A DNA stretch of 64,000 bases, taken from Hominifimenecus microfluidus. Lineage in GTDB: Bacteria; Bacillota; Clostridia; Lachnospirales; Lachnospiraceae. Below are positions 15,717 through 24,121 of this stretch, one piece after another; the stretch's first letter is position 1, and each line of letters opens with the position of its first letter. Made by a program: the position numbers and the translations under genes. The notes beneath the pieces were generated by a model. That model worked only from the letters and a program-made list of their open reading frames with translations, did no database searches and had not been told where the DNA came from. The stretch lies in NCBI GenBank assembly GCA_020687485.1, contig JAJEQR010000005.1:1-64000 (forward strand), in the 5' to 3' direction.

Positions 15717-16943
15717 TTAGTTCAGGGTTACTTTACGGAAGTTCTTCTTTCCGCGGCGTACAACGATGCCGTCTCCGGAGAGCTGTTCGCCGGCAAGTAC
15801 GGTCTTGATGTCGCTTACTTTCTCGCCGTCTACGACTACACCGCCTTGCTCTACGGCGCGGCGTGCTTCAGATTTGGTATTTACCAGGCCGGTCTTTACG
15901 AGGAGGGTGAGGATGTCGATGCCGCCGTCGGTCAGGTCTGCTTCCGTGAGCTCGGATTTCGGCATGTTCTCACTGTTTCCGCCGCCTGCGAACAGGGCGC
16001 GGCTGGCTTCCTGTGCCTTGGTTGCTTCTTCTTCACTGTGAACCAGCTTCGTAAGCTCGAATGCCAGGATTTCCTTGGCCTGGTTCAGCTGGCTGCCTTC
16101 CCAATGATCCATCTCGTCGATCTGCTCCAGCGGGAGGAAGGTGAGCATACGCAGGCACTTCAGAACGTCCGCATCACCTACATTTCTCCAGTACTGGTAG
16201 AACTCGTAAGGGCTTGTCTTGGCCGGATCAAGCCATACGGCACCGGACTGGGTCTTACCCATCTTCTTGCCTTCGGAGTTGAGGAGCAGGGTGATGGTCA
16301 TTGCGTAGGCGTCCTTGCCGAGCTTTCTGCGGATCAGTTCGGTACCGCCCAGCATGTTGCTCCACTGGTCATCACCGCCGAACTGCATGTTGCAGCCATA
16401 CTTCTGGTACAGGGTGTAGAAATCGTAACTCTGCATGATCATGTAGTTAAATTCCAGGAAGCTTAATCCCTTCTCCATGCGCTGCTTGTAGCACTCGGCA
16501 CGCAGCATGTTGTTAACGCTGAAGTGTGCACCGACCTCACGGAGCAGTTCTACGTAGTTCAGATTCATCAGCCAGTCTGCGTTGTTGACCATAAGTGCCT
16601 TGCCGTCGGAGAAGTCGATGAATTTACTCATCTGCTTCTTGAAGCAGTCACAGTTATGCTGGATGGTCTCTACCGTCATCATGGTACGCATATCGGTACG
16701 TCCGCTGGGGTCACCGATCATGCCGGTACCGCCGCCGACCAGGGCAATGGGCTTGTTGCCTGCCATCTGCAGACGCTTCATCAGGCAAAGTGCCATGAAG
16801 TGTCCGACATGAAGGCTGTCTGCCGTGGGATCAAAGCCGATATAGAAGGTTGCTTTGCCGTTGTTGATGAGTTCTTTGATTTCTTCTTCGTCTGTCACCT
16901 GCGCGATCAGGCCGCGGGCAACGAGTTCGTCATAAACTGTCAT
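15717..16943 (-). CDS. tyrS: Tyrosyl-tRNA synthetase
   Basis: A 408-residue class I synthetase charging tRNA-Tyr. The HIGH-type motif HVGH is at 45-48, preceded by [12 protein letters not shown]. The tyrosine-binding region [22 protein letters not shown] and the KMSKS-type loop KKMGKTQSG follow. A C-terminal S4-like RNA-binding domain is visible ([19 protein letters not shown]). The start at 16943 follows AAAAAGGAG; the upstream 36 in-frame residues lie in the T-box leader. A tyrosine-specific T-box and a strong promoter precede it, so expression rises when tRNA-Tyr is uncharged. Confidence 0.97.
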   Translation of the reverse strand: MTVYDELVARGLIAQVTDEEEIKELINNGKATFYIGFDPTADSLHVGHFMALCLMKRLQMAGNKPIALVGGGTGMIGDPSGRTDMRTMMTVETIQHNCDCFKKQMSKFIDFSDGKALMVNNADWLMNLNYVELLREVGAHFSVNNMLRAECYKQRMEKGLSFLEFNYMIMQSYDFYTLYQKYGCNMQFGGDDQWSNMLGGTELIRRKLGKDAYAMTITLLLNSEGKKMGKTQSGAVWLDPAKTSPYEFYQYWRNVGDADVLKCLRMLTFLPLEQIDEMDHWEGSQLNQAKEILAFELTKLVHSEEEATKAQEASRALFAGGGNSENMPKSELTEADLTDGGIDILTLLVKTGLVNTKSEARRAVEQGGVVVDGEKVSDIKTVLAGEQLSGDGIVVRRGKKNFRKVTLN

Positions 16944-16980
16944 GCTTTTTCTCCTTTTTCTTCTAAAGAATGAAACTAAA

Positions 16981-17325
16981 ATAAAAAACGGAAATCTTCT
17001 TATCCTTATGTAAAGGACGAGAATGATTCCCGTGTTACCACCTTTATTCACCGGCCGCTCACACGGCCCGCCTCTTCGGGTACGCTTGTCTATACCCTAG
17101 CAGGATAACGGTTGCAGGTTCCGTCACAGCCTACCGGAAATTCTCATGCACATCGTGTAGAAGATGTGCACTGGAAAATAACTTTCGGTGTGAAGCTCAA
17201 AGAGGTATTCACCGTCGGTATCCCCTGCGCCTCTCATCCGCCGGCTGCTTTCTGTCGGGTACTTCCGCGGCTACTTGTTCTTATCTTAGCCTTTTTCAAT
17301 CTTTTGTTGCCGAATTGGAATTGTT
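16981..17325 (-). ncRNA. Tyrosine-specific T-box leader
   Basis: On the minus strand the tyrS leader contains the T-box sequence AAAGGTGGTAACACGGG (17029-17045), which pairs with the tRNA acceptor end. The terminator hairpin lies at 16989-17032 and is followed by T-rich sequence (16981-16988). About 165 bases upstream a specifier loop reads GGTGAATACC, giving the tyrosine codon UAC at 17205-17207. Stem I helices are visible on both sides (for example GTGCACATC/GATGTGCA). Uncharged tRNA-Tyr should favour the antiterminator. The leader fills most of the gap between tyrS and its promoter. Confidence 0.93.
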
Positions 17326-17337
17326 TCGACAGGCACT

Positions 17338-17367
17338 AGTATACACAATGTCTGCTGGTTTTGTCAA
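17338..17367 (-). promoter_or_regulatory. tyrS promoter
   Basis: Minus-strand TTGACA (17362-17367), 18-bp spacer and TATACT (17338-17343), placed just before the T-box leader. Confidence 0.85.
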
Positions 17368-17376
17368 GTAAAAAAT

Positions 17377-17516
17377 GGTAACTATTCAGAGCCATGCGGA
17401 TTTTGATCAAATGCACGAATCATGCTTGCATGAATGAGAGCATTTGATCAAAATCCATATGGTGAGAAACCACAGAGAGATGTAGTGTAAGCGAAATCGA
17501 TCTGTGGATCTGATTT
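17377..17516. repeat. Palindromic element and tandem hairpins 3' of the peptidase gene
   Basis: GGTAACTATTCAGAGCCATG (17377-17396) is one arm of the palindromic family found elsewhere in the window. It runs into a long hairpin: GGATTTTGATCAAATGC (17398-17414) pairs perfectly with 17440-17456, CCAT/ATGG extends it outside and CATGC-TT-GCATG (17420-17431) sits inside. CCACAGA/TCTGTGG (17470-17507) forms a further hairpin, and CTGATT-TCAT-AATCAG (17510-17525) a last one that runs into the 3' end of the peptidase gene. On the minus strand these follow the peptidase stop codon. No gene is seen between 17368 and 17521. Confidence 0.8.
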
Positions 17517-17521
17517 CATAA

Positions 17522-18400
17522 TCAGGCGTTTTGAGTCAGCCACTCCCGCATGAGCTGTACGTATTCTTCATTTGCTTCCGCGAAGCAGCAGTGGCGGCAA
17601 TTGCGGAAGAGTTCCCATCTGGCGTTGGGGATGCGGTCGTACATGTACTTGGCGATGTACGGCGTGCAGAGATCGTTGCCGCCGTTGATGATCAGCGTCG
17701 GCTGCTTAATATCTGCGAGCTGTGTGGTGACGTCGAAGTCTTTTAACGTACCGGTCGGGGTGAATTCGTTCGGCCCCCAGGCGGTAACATAAGCTTCTCT
17801 GCCGGTTCGTTTCGGACGCGTAAGGCACTCGAAGCCGAGCTCAGAGACGTCTCCGGCGGCATGGCGGAACATGAATTCGTCCTCGGCGGCCTGATAGGCG
17901 GCTCCGCTGTAGTCATTGCGGCTGACTGCGTCGTCGATGGCTGCCTGCATTTCTTCCGGCAGCTCTTTGATCATACGGTGCTGCTCAATGCCCCACATCC
18001 AGGAGGACGGAAGTGTACTGGACAGAATCAGGCTCTTTACGCCTTCTGGATGGTAATTGCATACATAATCGAGAAGAAGCATGCCTCCCCAGGACTGACC
18101 CAGCAGGTGAATTTCAGGAAGATCCAGGTGTTCTCTCAGGGCTTCCAGCTCATGAACCCAGGTCTCTGCGATCCAGAGTTCCGGATGACCTTCGACCCAG
18201 GAATTGCCGCAGCCGAGCTGATCATACATGATCAGAGGAGTTTCCTCCGCCAGGGCGTCTAGCGTCTCAAAATAGTTGTGTGTAGAGCCAGGTCCACCGT
18301 GCAGCAGCACGAGAGGCGTCCGCCCGGAATGAAGGTTTCCTGCAATCCGGTAGTAGGTCTGGTATCCCAGATATGGCATATAGCCTTCCTGTATGTTCAT
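17522..18400 (-). CDS. pip: Prolyl aminopeptidase (alpha/beta hydrolase, S33 family)
   Basis: A 292-residue alpha/beta hydrolase that would release N-terminal proline from peptides. LHGGPGST supplies the oxyanion hole, the nucleophile elbow is GQSWGG with Ser103, and the acid and base fit GGNDLCTP and the late His in NCRHCCF. Length fits the prolyl iminopeptidase subfamily, although tripeptide aminopeptidases of the same family look alike. There is no signal peptide, so it is cytoplasmic. The start at 18400 follows AGGAGGGAG. It lies downstream of hemZ on the same strand, separated by short direct repeats (CACTGACCACTAAT twice, 18506-18533). Confidence 0.87.
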   Translation of the reverse strand: MNIQEGYMPYLGYQTYYRIAGNLHSGRTPLVLLHGGPGSTHNYFETLDALAEETPLIMYDQLGCGNSWVEGHPELWIAETWVHELEALREHLDLPEIHLLGQSWGGMLLLDYVCNYHPEGVKSLILSSTLPSSWMWGIEQHRMIKELPEEMQAAIDDAVSRNDYSGAAYQAAEDEFMFRHAAGDVSELGFECLTRPKRTGREAYVTAWGPNEFTPTGTLKDFDVTTQLADIKQPTLIINGGNDLCTPYIAKYMYDRIPNARWELFRNCRHCCFAEANEEYVQLMREWLTQNA

Positions 18401-18528
18401 AAATTTCTCCCTCCTGTTTTGTGGCCAGACACGGTCATGCTCCACGGTTTTCCTGGTGTTGACTCCTGTTCTCTGTCCACTGCATTCTGACTGCTATCCA
18501 CTGGTCACTGACCACTAATCACTGACCA

Positions 18529-19920
18529 CTAATCCCTGTACAGCTTCTCCTTGCGTCCGATCATCTCATCGATGCGTTCCATGTATTGCTCAACGGCTTT
18601 TACGTTGTCACAGCGCTCGATCCGTCCGTCCGCATAGATATGCTTGCTGACGGTTCCGGCTCCGAGGGCTACGATGTCCTGCTTTTCTTCCATGATGAGG
18701 ATGTTGTAGATGCCAGCTTTTCCTTCGGAAGCGAAGCCCACGTTCTCCAGGTTTCCTGCCATATTTTTCTGGCGGTACAGATAGTAGGGGGCAAGTCCCA
18801 TGCGGGCGGCTCCTTCAGAAGCGATGCGCATCATTTCCTCGGATTCTTCCTGTGTGCCTCCGGCTACGACAGTCCCTGCGGCTTCCATCTTCAGGCGGGA
18901 AGCACGCTTTACCGCAAGGGAATGCACGGTCAGGTTATCCGGACGAAGTTCCTCCAGCTGATGAATGGTGTCCGCAACATCCTCCGGCATCTCACCGGGA
19001 AGTCCGAGAATCAGATCCATATTGATGTTGTCGAAGCCGAGGTCTCTGGCCATCTGGTAGGCCTGACGAATATCCTCGACACTGTGACGACGTCCAATCC
19101 GGCGCAGGGTTTCCTCCTGCATGGTCTGTGGATTGATCGAAATTCTGGTAACCGGATGCTTCTTCAGTACCTGCAGCTTCTCTGTGGTGATGCTGTCCGG
19201 TCTTCCGCCTTCTACCGTGAACTCCTGCAGGTCGCTGAAGTCAAAGGAGTCACTGACCTTCGTGAGCAGCCGGTCCAGTAGCTCCGGAGAAAGCGATGTC
19301 GGTGTACCGCCGCCGATATAGATGGTATTCAGCTTCCGTCCCTTAAAATGCTCCGCTGCCCAGTCGATCTCACGGAACAACGCGTCCAGGTACTCTCCCA
19401 TCCGGGGCGCCCATCGGCTCATGGGATAGGAGGTAAAGGAGCAATAGAGGCAGGTTGTCGGGCAGAAAGGAATGCCGATATAGAGACTGTAGCCCTGTTC
19501 GTAATCGATATTCTTCAGGATTTCCTTCTCGCGGAAGGCGATATCCGCCGCCAGCGCCGCCTTCTCCGGGCTTACCAGATAGAAGGATTCCATCTCCCGG
19601 CAGATCTCCTCCCGGCTCATCCCCGCTTCCAGAAATCCCATCGCGATCTTCGTGGGGCGGATGCCGGTGAGCGCCCCCCAGGGAAGCGTCTTCCCGGTCA
19701 TGGCAGCCAGCTGATGGTACAGCTTCCGCTTCATATCATTCTTCTGCGCGATCCGGTCTTCGCCCTCGCCTTCCGGAATCTCAATGGTGAGCTCCGCCTT
19801 TTCCTCCGGAGCCGCATTCTCTTCCTGGTTCTTTACGAACTCTTCCCCGGGGAAGAAAGACATCAAAAGACCGCGCACATCATATTCAAAATCATCTCTT
19901 GATAAATGGAAATTTATCAT
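18529..19920 (-). CDS. hemZ: Coproporphyrinogen dehydrogenase-like radical SAM protein HemZ
   Basis: A 463-residue radical SAM enzyme of the HemN/HemZ group. An N-terminal domain of about 140 residues with an acidic linker precedes the iron-sulfur motif CPTTCLYC (C153, C157, C160). The SAM-binding IYIGGGTPTSL and the later INMDLILGLPGE follow. HemZ proteins are annotated as oxygen-independent coproporphyrinogen III oxidases, but in anaerobes without a haem pathway the substrate is uncertain, and no other haem gene is nearby. It starts 18 bases after the glyoxalase-II-like gene, forming a rel/hydrolase/hemZ operon. AGGGGG lies upstream of the start. Confidence 0.88.
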   Translation of the reverse strand: MINFHLSRDDFEYDVRGLLMSFFPGEEFVKNQEENAAPEEKAELTIEIPEGEGEDRIAQKNDMKRKLYHQLAAMTGKTLPWGALTGIRPTKIAMGFLEAGMSREEICREMESFYLVSPEKAALAADIAFREKEILKNIDYEQGYSLYIGIPFCPTTCLYCSFTSYPMSRWAPRMGEYLDALFREIDWAAEHFKGRKLNTIYIGGGTPTSLSPELLDRLLTKVSDSFDFSDLQEFTVEGGRPDSITTEKLQVLKKHPVTRISINPQTMQEETLRRIGRRHSVEDIRQAYQMARDLGFDNINMDLILGLPGEMPEDVADTIHQLEELRPDNLTVHSLAVKRASRLKMEAAGTVVAGGTQEESEEMMRIASEGAARMGLAPYYLYRQKNMAGNLENVGFASEGKAGIYNILIMEEKQDIVALGAGTVSKHIYADGRIERCDNVKAVEQYMERIDEMIGRKEKLYRD

Positions 19921-19938
19921 GTTGTCCCCCTGGCTCTC

Positions 19939-20571
19939 TTAAAAGGCAGCCGGATTATACTTCTTCTCGTGACCGATCGTGGTGGAATCGCCGTGTCCGG
20001 GATAAACCTCCACATCGTCCGGAAGAAGGAACAGCTGCTCGCGCAGGGAGCGCATAATTGCTGCCTCACTGCCGGTGTCCAGATCCGTGCGCCCATAGGA
20101 CTCATAGAACAGGGTATCACCCGCAATCAGAATCTTCTCTTCCTCGAAGTAATAGCAGCAGCTTCCCGCTGTATGACCGGGCGTATGAATCACACGGATA
20201 TGAAAACCTGCCAGATCCAGTTCATCCCCGTCATGAAGAAGGATATCCGGCGTCACAGTCATAGCTTCTGCCCACGCCTTGGAGCGGTTCATCCAGGAAT
20301 CGCCCATCAGAGCAGCTTCGTCCGCATAGGCGTATACCGGCACATCCAGGCTCTTCTTCAGATCATTGACTGCATAGATATGGTCAAAATGTCCATGCGT
20401 CAGGAGGATCGCCTTCATATCGTAGCCGCGCATCTTAATCTGCTCCAGAAGGTAGGGGGCATTGTCCGCCGGATCTACCAGAAGGGTCTCCTTCGTCTCT
20501 TTGTTGATTAAAAAATATACGTTGGTACCGATTGCGCCAAGCACGCGGTACTGAATCTCCATCTTACTCAT
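19939..20571 (-). CDS. Metallo-beta-lactamase-fold hydrolase (glyoxalase II-like)
   Basis: A 210-residue cytoplasmic MBL-fold hydrolase close to YcbL/glyoxalase II. Zinc ligands are seen in THGHFDH (H59, H61, D63, H64), HTPGHTAGSCCY, AGDTLF and the closing YPGHG. It lacks the C-terminal glutathione-binding domain of true glyoxalase II, so it probably hydrolyses another thioester. Its ATG overlaps the rel stop codon (ATGA), giving tight coupling. The gene commonly follows rel in Clostridia, though the reason is not known. Confidence 0.9.
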   Translation of the reverse strand: MSKMEIQYRVLGAIGTNVYFLINKETKETLLVDPADNAPYLLEQIKMRGYDMKAILLTHGHFDHIYAVNDLKKSLDVPVYAYADEAALMGDSWMNRSKAWAEAMTVTPDILLHDGDELDLAGFHIRVIHTPGHTAGSCCYYFEEEKILIAGDTLFYESYGRTDLDTGSEAAIMRSLREQLFLLPDDVEVYPGHGDSTTIGHEKKYNPAAF

Positions 20572-22844
20572 CCTACTGTCCTCTGAATATCTACCACGCC
20601 CTCTACCTGACGCAGCTTGCTCATTAAATGTGTAATCTCATCAATGCCTGCCGTCTCGAACGAGATGGTCATCGTGGCAATGCCCTGCTTGCTGGTTCTC
20701 GTATTGACCGAATTGATATCGATCTCCTCTTCCGCAAGCACGCGGGAAACGTCCGCCAGCAGACCTCTGCGGTCATGTGCGAACAGGGTAATCTCTGTGA
20801 CATAGCGCTCGTTGTCGGCGCCTGCCTCCGGCATCTGCCATTCCGCCTCGATCATACGGTCTCTCTCGATCTCCGGAAGGTTCAGGACGTTGACGCAGTC
20901 CGTGCGATGAATCGAGATACCGCGGCCACGGGTCACGAAGCCGACGATCTCATCCCCGGGGATCGGATTACAGCACTTGGAGAAATGAACCGCCACATCG
21001 TTAATGCCTTCCACCACAATTCCGCTCTTGGATTTCTTCAGCAGCGGCTTCTTGCTCTCAGAGACTGCCTGCAGGACCTCCTCGTCTGTGATCTTGCGGC
21101 GCTCCTCCTTCTTCTTCTCTTCGAGGAGCTTGTTGACCACCTGGCCTTCCTTCATACCGCCGTGACCAATCGCAGCGACAACAGAATCCCAGTCGCGGAA
21201 GCCGTACTTGCGCACAACCTTCTCCAGGTACTCCGGCTTCTGCAGCTCAGACAAGTTCAGTCCCTTCGCCTTGCAATAGCGGTCCAGAAGATCGCGTCCC
21301 TTGATGATATTATCTTCCTTGTTCTGCTCGCGGAACCACTGGTTGATCTTATTCCGCGCCTGTGTACTCTTCACCAGCTTCAGCCAGTCGCGACTCGGTC
21401 CCTTGGAGTTCTGGGAGGTAATGACCTCGATGCGGTCTCCATTCTGGATCTGGTAATCGATCGGAACCAACTTGTCATTCGCACGCGCACCAACCATGCG
21501 GTTACCAACAGCGCTGTGGATGCTGTAGGCAAAGTCGATCGGCGTGGAGCCCTTCGGCAGGTTCTTGACATCGCCGCCGGGAGTGAAGCAGTATACGTTC
21601 TCCGAGAACATATTCAGATCGCTTTTTAAGGAGGTCAGGAACTCACCGTTATCAGACATCTCCCTCTGCCACTCCAGGATCTGGCGCAGCCAGCTGAGCT
21701 TTTCTTCCTCACCTTTGACGCCTCCGGTACCACCCTCCTTGTATTTCCAGTGAGCCGCAATACCGTATTCCGCTGTGCGGTGCATCTCGTAGGTACGAAT
21801 CTGAATCTCAAAAGGCTGACCGGTCTTGCCGATCAGAGTCGTGTGCAGCGACTGATAGCGGTTCGGCTTCGGCATCGCGATATAATCCTTGAAGCGTCCG
21901 GGAACCGGCGTGTACATCTCATGGATCAGTCCCAGCACGGCATAGCAGTCCTGAACCGTATCCACGATCACGCGAACAGCGAACAGGTCATAAATCTGAT
22001 CCAGCGTCTTGTGCTGAACCTTCATCTTCTTGTAAATACTGAAATAGTGCTTCACACGGCCATAGACTTCCGCCTTGATTCCGGCTTTCTTCAGATGCCC
22101 GGAAACTTCATCCACAATACTTCCGATATAATCCTCGCGGGCCATCTTCCGGCGGTCGATATCGTCCACCAGCTGCTTATAAGCCTCCGGCTCCAGATAG
22201 CTTAACGCCAGATTATCCAGCTCGATCTTTAGCTTCGAAATACCGAGACGGCTTGCCAGAGGCGCGTAGATCTCGAGTGTCTCTCTCGACTTCTCTCTCT
22301 GCTTCTCCGGCTTCATATACTGAAGGGTTCGCATGTTGTGCGTGCGGTCCGCCAGCTTGATAATAATCACTCGAATGTCCTTCGCCATTGCGAGGAACAT
22401 CTTGCGCAGGTTCTCCGCCTGCAGCTCCATCTTGTCACCATCCCAGGAGAGACGGGTCAGCTTCGTGACGCCGTCCACAAGGAGTGCCACATCTTCGCCG
22501 AATTCGGCCTGAAGATCCTCCAGAGTCATAGGAGTGTCTTCCACAACGTCATGCAGAATACCTGCAATGATGGACTCCTTGTCCATCTCCAGCTCTGCCA
22601 GAATAATCGCTACATGAAGCGGGTGAATAATATACGGATCGCCGGATTTTCTCTTCTGCCCGCCATGCGCCTTATCCGCAATGTGATATGCCTTCTCAAT
22701 CATGGACACATCATCCGAAGGGTGGTAACGGTGAATCGTTTCAATCAGCTGCTCGTACAGCTCCTCCGGCGTTTTCTTTTCTTCTATAGGTGTTGCCAAT
22801 TTATTACAATCTGTCACTTTCTCTACATTTCTTTCGTTTTCCAT
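20568..22844 (-). CDS. rel: Bifunctional (p)ppGpp synthetase/hydrolase
   Basis: A 758-residue Rel/SpoT-type stringent response enzyme. The HD hydrolase domain (about 45-200) shows HPLHVAIILAELEMD, GILHDVVEDT and KLADRTHNMRT. The synthetase domain (about 240-370) has the bifunctional-type YGRVKHYFSIYKKM and the YQSLHTTLIG substrate loop. TGS (PKGSTPIDFAYSIHS), a helical/zinc-finger region with HFSKCCNPIPGDEI, and a C-terminal ACT domain follow. Both activities should be present. No proper Shine-Dalgarno is placed before the ATG; the only AGGAG upstream is 22 bases away inside a hairpin. It lies downstream of pfkA after a 139-base GC-rich gap. Confidence 0.95.
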   Translation of the reverse strand: MENERNVEKVTDCNKLATPIEEKKTPEELYEQLIETIHRYHPSDDVSMIEKAYHIADKAHGGQKRKSGDPYIIHPLHVAIILAELEMDKESIIAGILHDVVEDTPMTLEDLQAEFGEDVALLVDGVTKLTRLSWDGDKMELQAENLRKMFLAMAKDIRVIIIKLADRTHNMRTLQYMKPEKQREKSRETLEIYAPLASRLGISKLKIELDNLALSYLEPEAYKQLVDDIDRRKMAREDYIGSIVDEVSGHLKKAGIKAEVYGRVKHYFSIYKKMKVQHKTLDQIYDLFAVRVIVDTVQDCYAVLGLIHEMYTPVPGRFKDYIAMPKPNRYQSLHTTLIGKTGQPFEIQIRTYEMHRTAEYGIAAHWKYKEGGTGGVKGEEEKLSWLRQILEWQREMSDNGEFLTSLKSDLNMFSENVYCFTPGGDVKNLPKGSTPIDFAYSIHSAVGNRMVGARANDKLVPIDYQIQNGDRIEVITSQNSKGPSRDWLKLVKSTQARNKINQWFREQNKEDNIIKGRDLLDRYCKAKGLNLSELQKPEYLEKVVRKYGFRDWDSVVAAIGHGGMKEGQVVNKLLEEKKKEERRKITDEEVLQAVSESKKPLLKKSKSGIVVEGINDVAVHFSKCCNPIPGDEIVGFVTRGRGISIHRTDCVNVLNLPEIERDRMIEAEWQMPEAGADNERYVTEITLFAHDRRGLLADVSRVLAEEEIDINSVNTRTSKQGIATMTISFETAGIDEITHLMSKLRQVEGVVDIQRTVG

Positions 22845-22854
22845 AAATAACGCC

Positions 22855-22871
22855 AGGAGAAGTATTCTCCT
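22855..22871 (-). promoter_or_regulatory. Hairpin sequestering the AGGAG before rel
   Basis: AGGAGAA-GTA-TTCTCCT is a perfect 7-bp inverted repeat 10 bases before the rel ATG. On the mRNA its 5' arm is the only Shine-Dalgarno-like AGGAG in the leader. Confidence 0.5.
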
Positions 22872-22983
22872 GTGTCCCCCCTTTCTTCCTGCCTTCCGCG
22901 CCTGCGGGACCCGAAGGTCTCCCCTGCCGCAGCACGGCCAGCCGGTATCCGCTGCTTAAGACTTACTGGAAAACACAGCCGCA

Positions 22984-23958
22984 TCAGCGAATCAGGCTCT
23001 TACTGATACGAATGTAATCCTCCGGAAGTGATTTCTGCATATGCAGAGCTTCCTGAATATCATAATCAACAAAAGCTCCGCCGCGGTAAGCGACGATTCG
23101 CTTGCTCTTTCCTTCCTGAAGGAGTTCGACCGCCTTTGCTCCCATGATGGAAGCGTATACGCGGTCCTTACAGGTCGGCGTACCGCCTCTCTGCATATGG
23201 CCAAGTATCGTTGCGCGGGTCTCAATGCCGGTTGCGGCCTCGATCCGGGCAGCCATGCTGACCGAATGCCCGATGCCTTCCGCATTGATAATGATGTGAT
23301 GTTTCTTGCCCTTGCGGCGCTTCTCAATAATCCGGTCGATCAAAGCCTGTTCGTCATGATCGTACATCTCCGGAAGGAGCATATCCTCCGCGCCATTGGC
23401 AATTGCGCACCACATAGCGATATATCCGGCCTGGCGCCCCATAACTTCCACGATACTGACTCTCTCGTGAGAAGTTGAAGTATCGCGAATCTTATCGATC
23501 GCTTCCATCGCTGTGTTAATCGCGGTGTCAAAGCCGATCGTGTAATCCGTACAGGCGATATCAAGATCGATCGTGCCGGGCACACCGATGGTATTGATGC
23601 CCCGCTCCGCCAGCGCTCCCGCGCCCCGGAAAGAACCGTCGCCACCGATAATTACCAGTCCCTCAATTCCGTGCTTCCGGCAGATCTCCGCCGCATGGTC
23701 CTGCACTTCCGGCTGGAACATCTCCCGGCAGCGGGCCGTATACAGAATCGTGCCGCCTCTGTGAATAATATCCGATACGCTGACCGGCGGCATATCTACA
23801 ATATCCTCATCGAGAAGTCCGGCATATCCTCTCCGGATTCCCTTTACTTCCATTCCCTTGGCCGTCGCCGTGCGAACAACCGCGCGCACTGCGGCATTCA
23901 TGCCAGGCGCATCACCGCCGCTCGTTAATACACCAATCGTTTTGCAGCCTTCTGACAT
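22984..23958 (-). CDS. pfkA: ATP-dependent 6-phosphofructokinase
   Basis: A 324-residue glycolytic kinase forming fructose 1,6-bisphosphate. The nucleotide loop TSGGDAPGMNAA (12-23), GGDGS (105-109, with the Gly typical of ATP rather than pyrophosphate use), PGTID (127-131, also the ATP-type Gly), MGRQAGY and the effector/substrate segment LGHMQRGGTP are all present. One oddity: the usual TIDND loop reads TIDLD, with Leu132 in place of Asn, while both catalytic aspartates (131 and 133) are kept. It has its own promoter upstream, and a terminator separates it from dnaE. AAAGGTGG precedes the ATG. Confidence 0.95.
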   Translation of the reverse strand: MSEGCKTIGVLTSGGDAPGMNAAVRAVVRTATAKGMEVKGIRRGYAGLLDEDIVDMPPVSVSDIIHRGGTILYTARCREMFQPEVQDHAAEICRKHGIEGLVIIGGDGSFRGAGALAERGINTIGVPGTIDLDIACTDYTIGFDTAINTAMEAIDKIRDTSTSHERVSIVEVMGRQAGYIAMWCAIANGAEDMLLPEMYDHDEQALIDRIIEKRRKGKKHHIIINAEGIGHSVSMAARIEAATGIETRATILGHMQRGGTPTCKDRVYASIMGAKAVELLQEGKSKRIVAYRGGAFVDYDIQEALHMQKSLPEDYIRISKSLIR

Positions 23959-23995
23959 ATCTCATACCACCTTTCCTCATAATCCTTAAGCTTTA

Positions 23996-24024
23996 ATTTT
24001 AGCTCATATCCATCAGAAAATCAA
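23996..24024 (-). promoter_or_regulatory. pfkA promoter
   Basis: Minus-strand TTGATT (24019-24024), 17-bp spacer and TAAAAT (23996-24001), 38 bases before the pfkA start codon. Confidence 0.75.
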
Positions 24025-24074
24025 GGAGAAGATTGCCGCCGGCAAAATCCCCGGACAAATTACGAAAAATATCC

Positions 24075-24112
24075 GAAAAAATACCTGCCCGGAAAATTTC
24101 AGAGCAGGTATT
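24075..24112 (-). terminator. dnaE terminator
   Basis: AATACCTGC and GCAGGTATT pair around a 15-base loop. On the minus strand the stem is followed by TTTTTTCGG, about 10 bases after the dnaE stop codon. Confidence 0.82.
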
Positions 24113-24121
24113 CCGATATTT

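Noticed and set aside
18506-18533. Direct repeat CACTGACCACTAAT as an attachment or mobile-element site
   Set aside because: Only two short copies next to the hemZ stop, with no integrase or element boundaries nearby.
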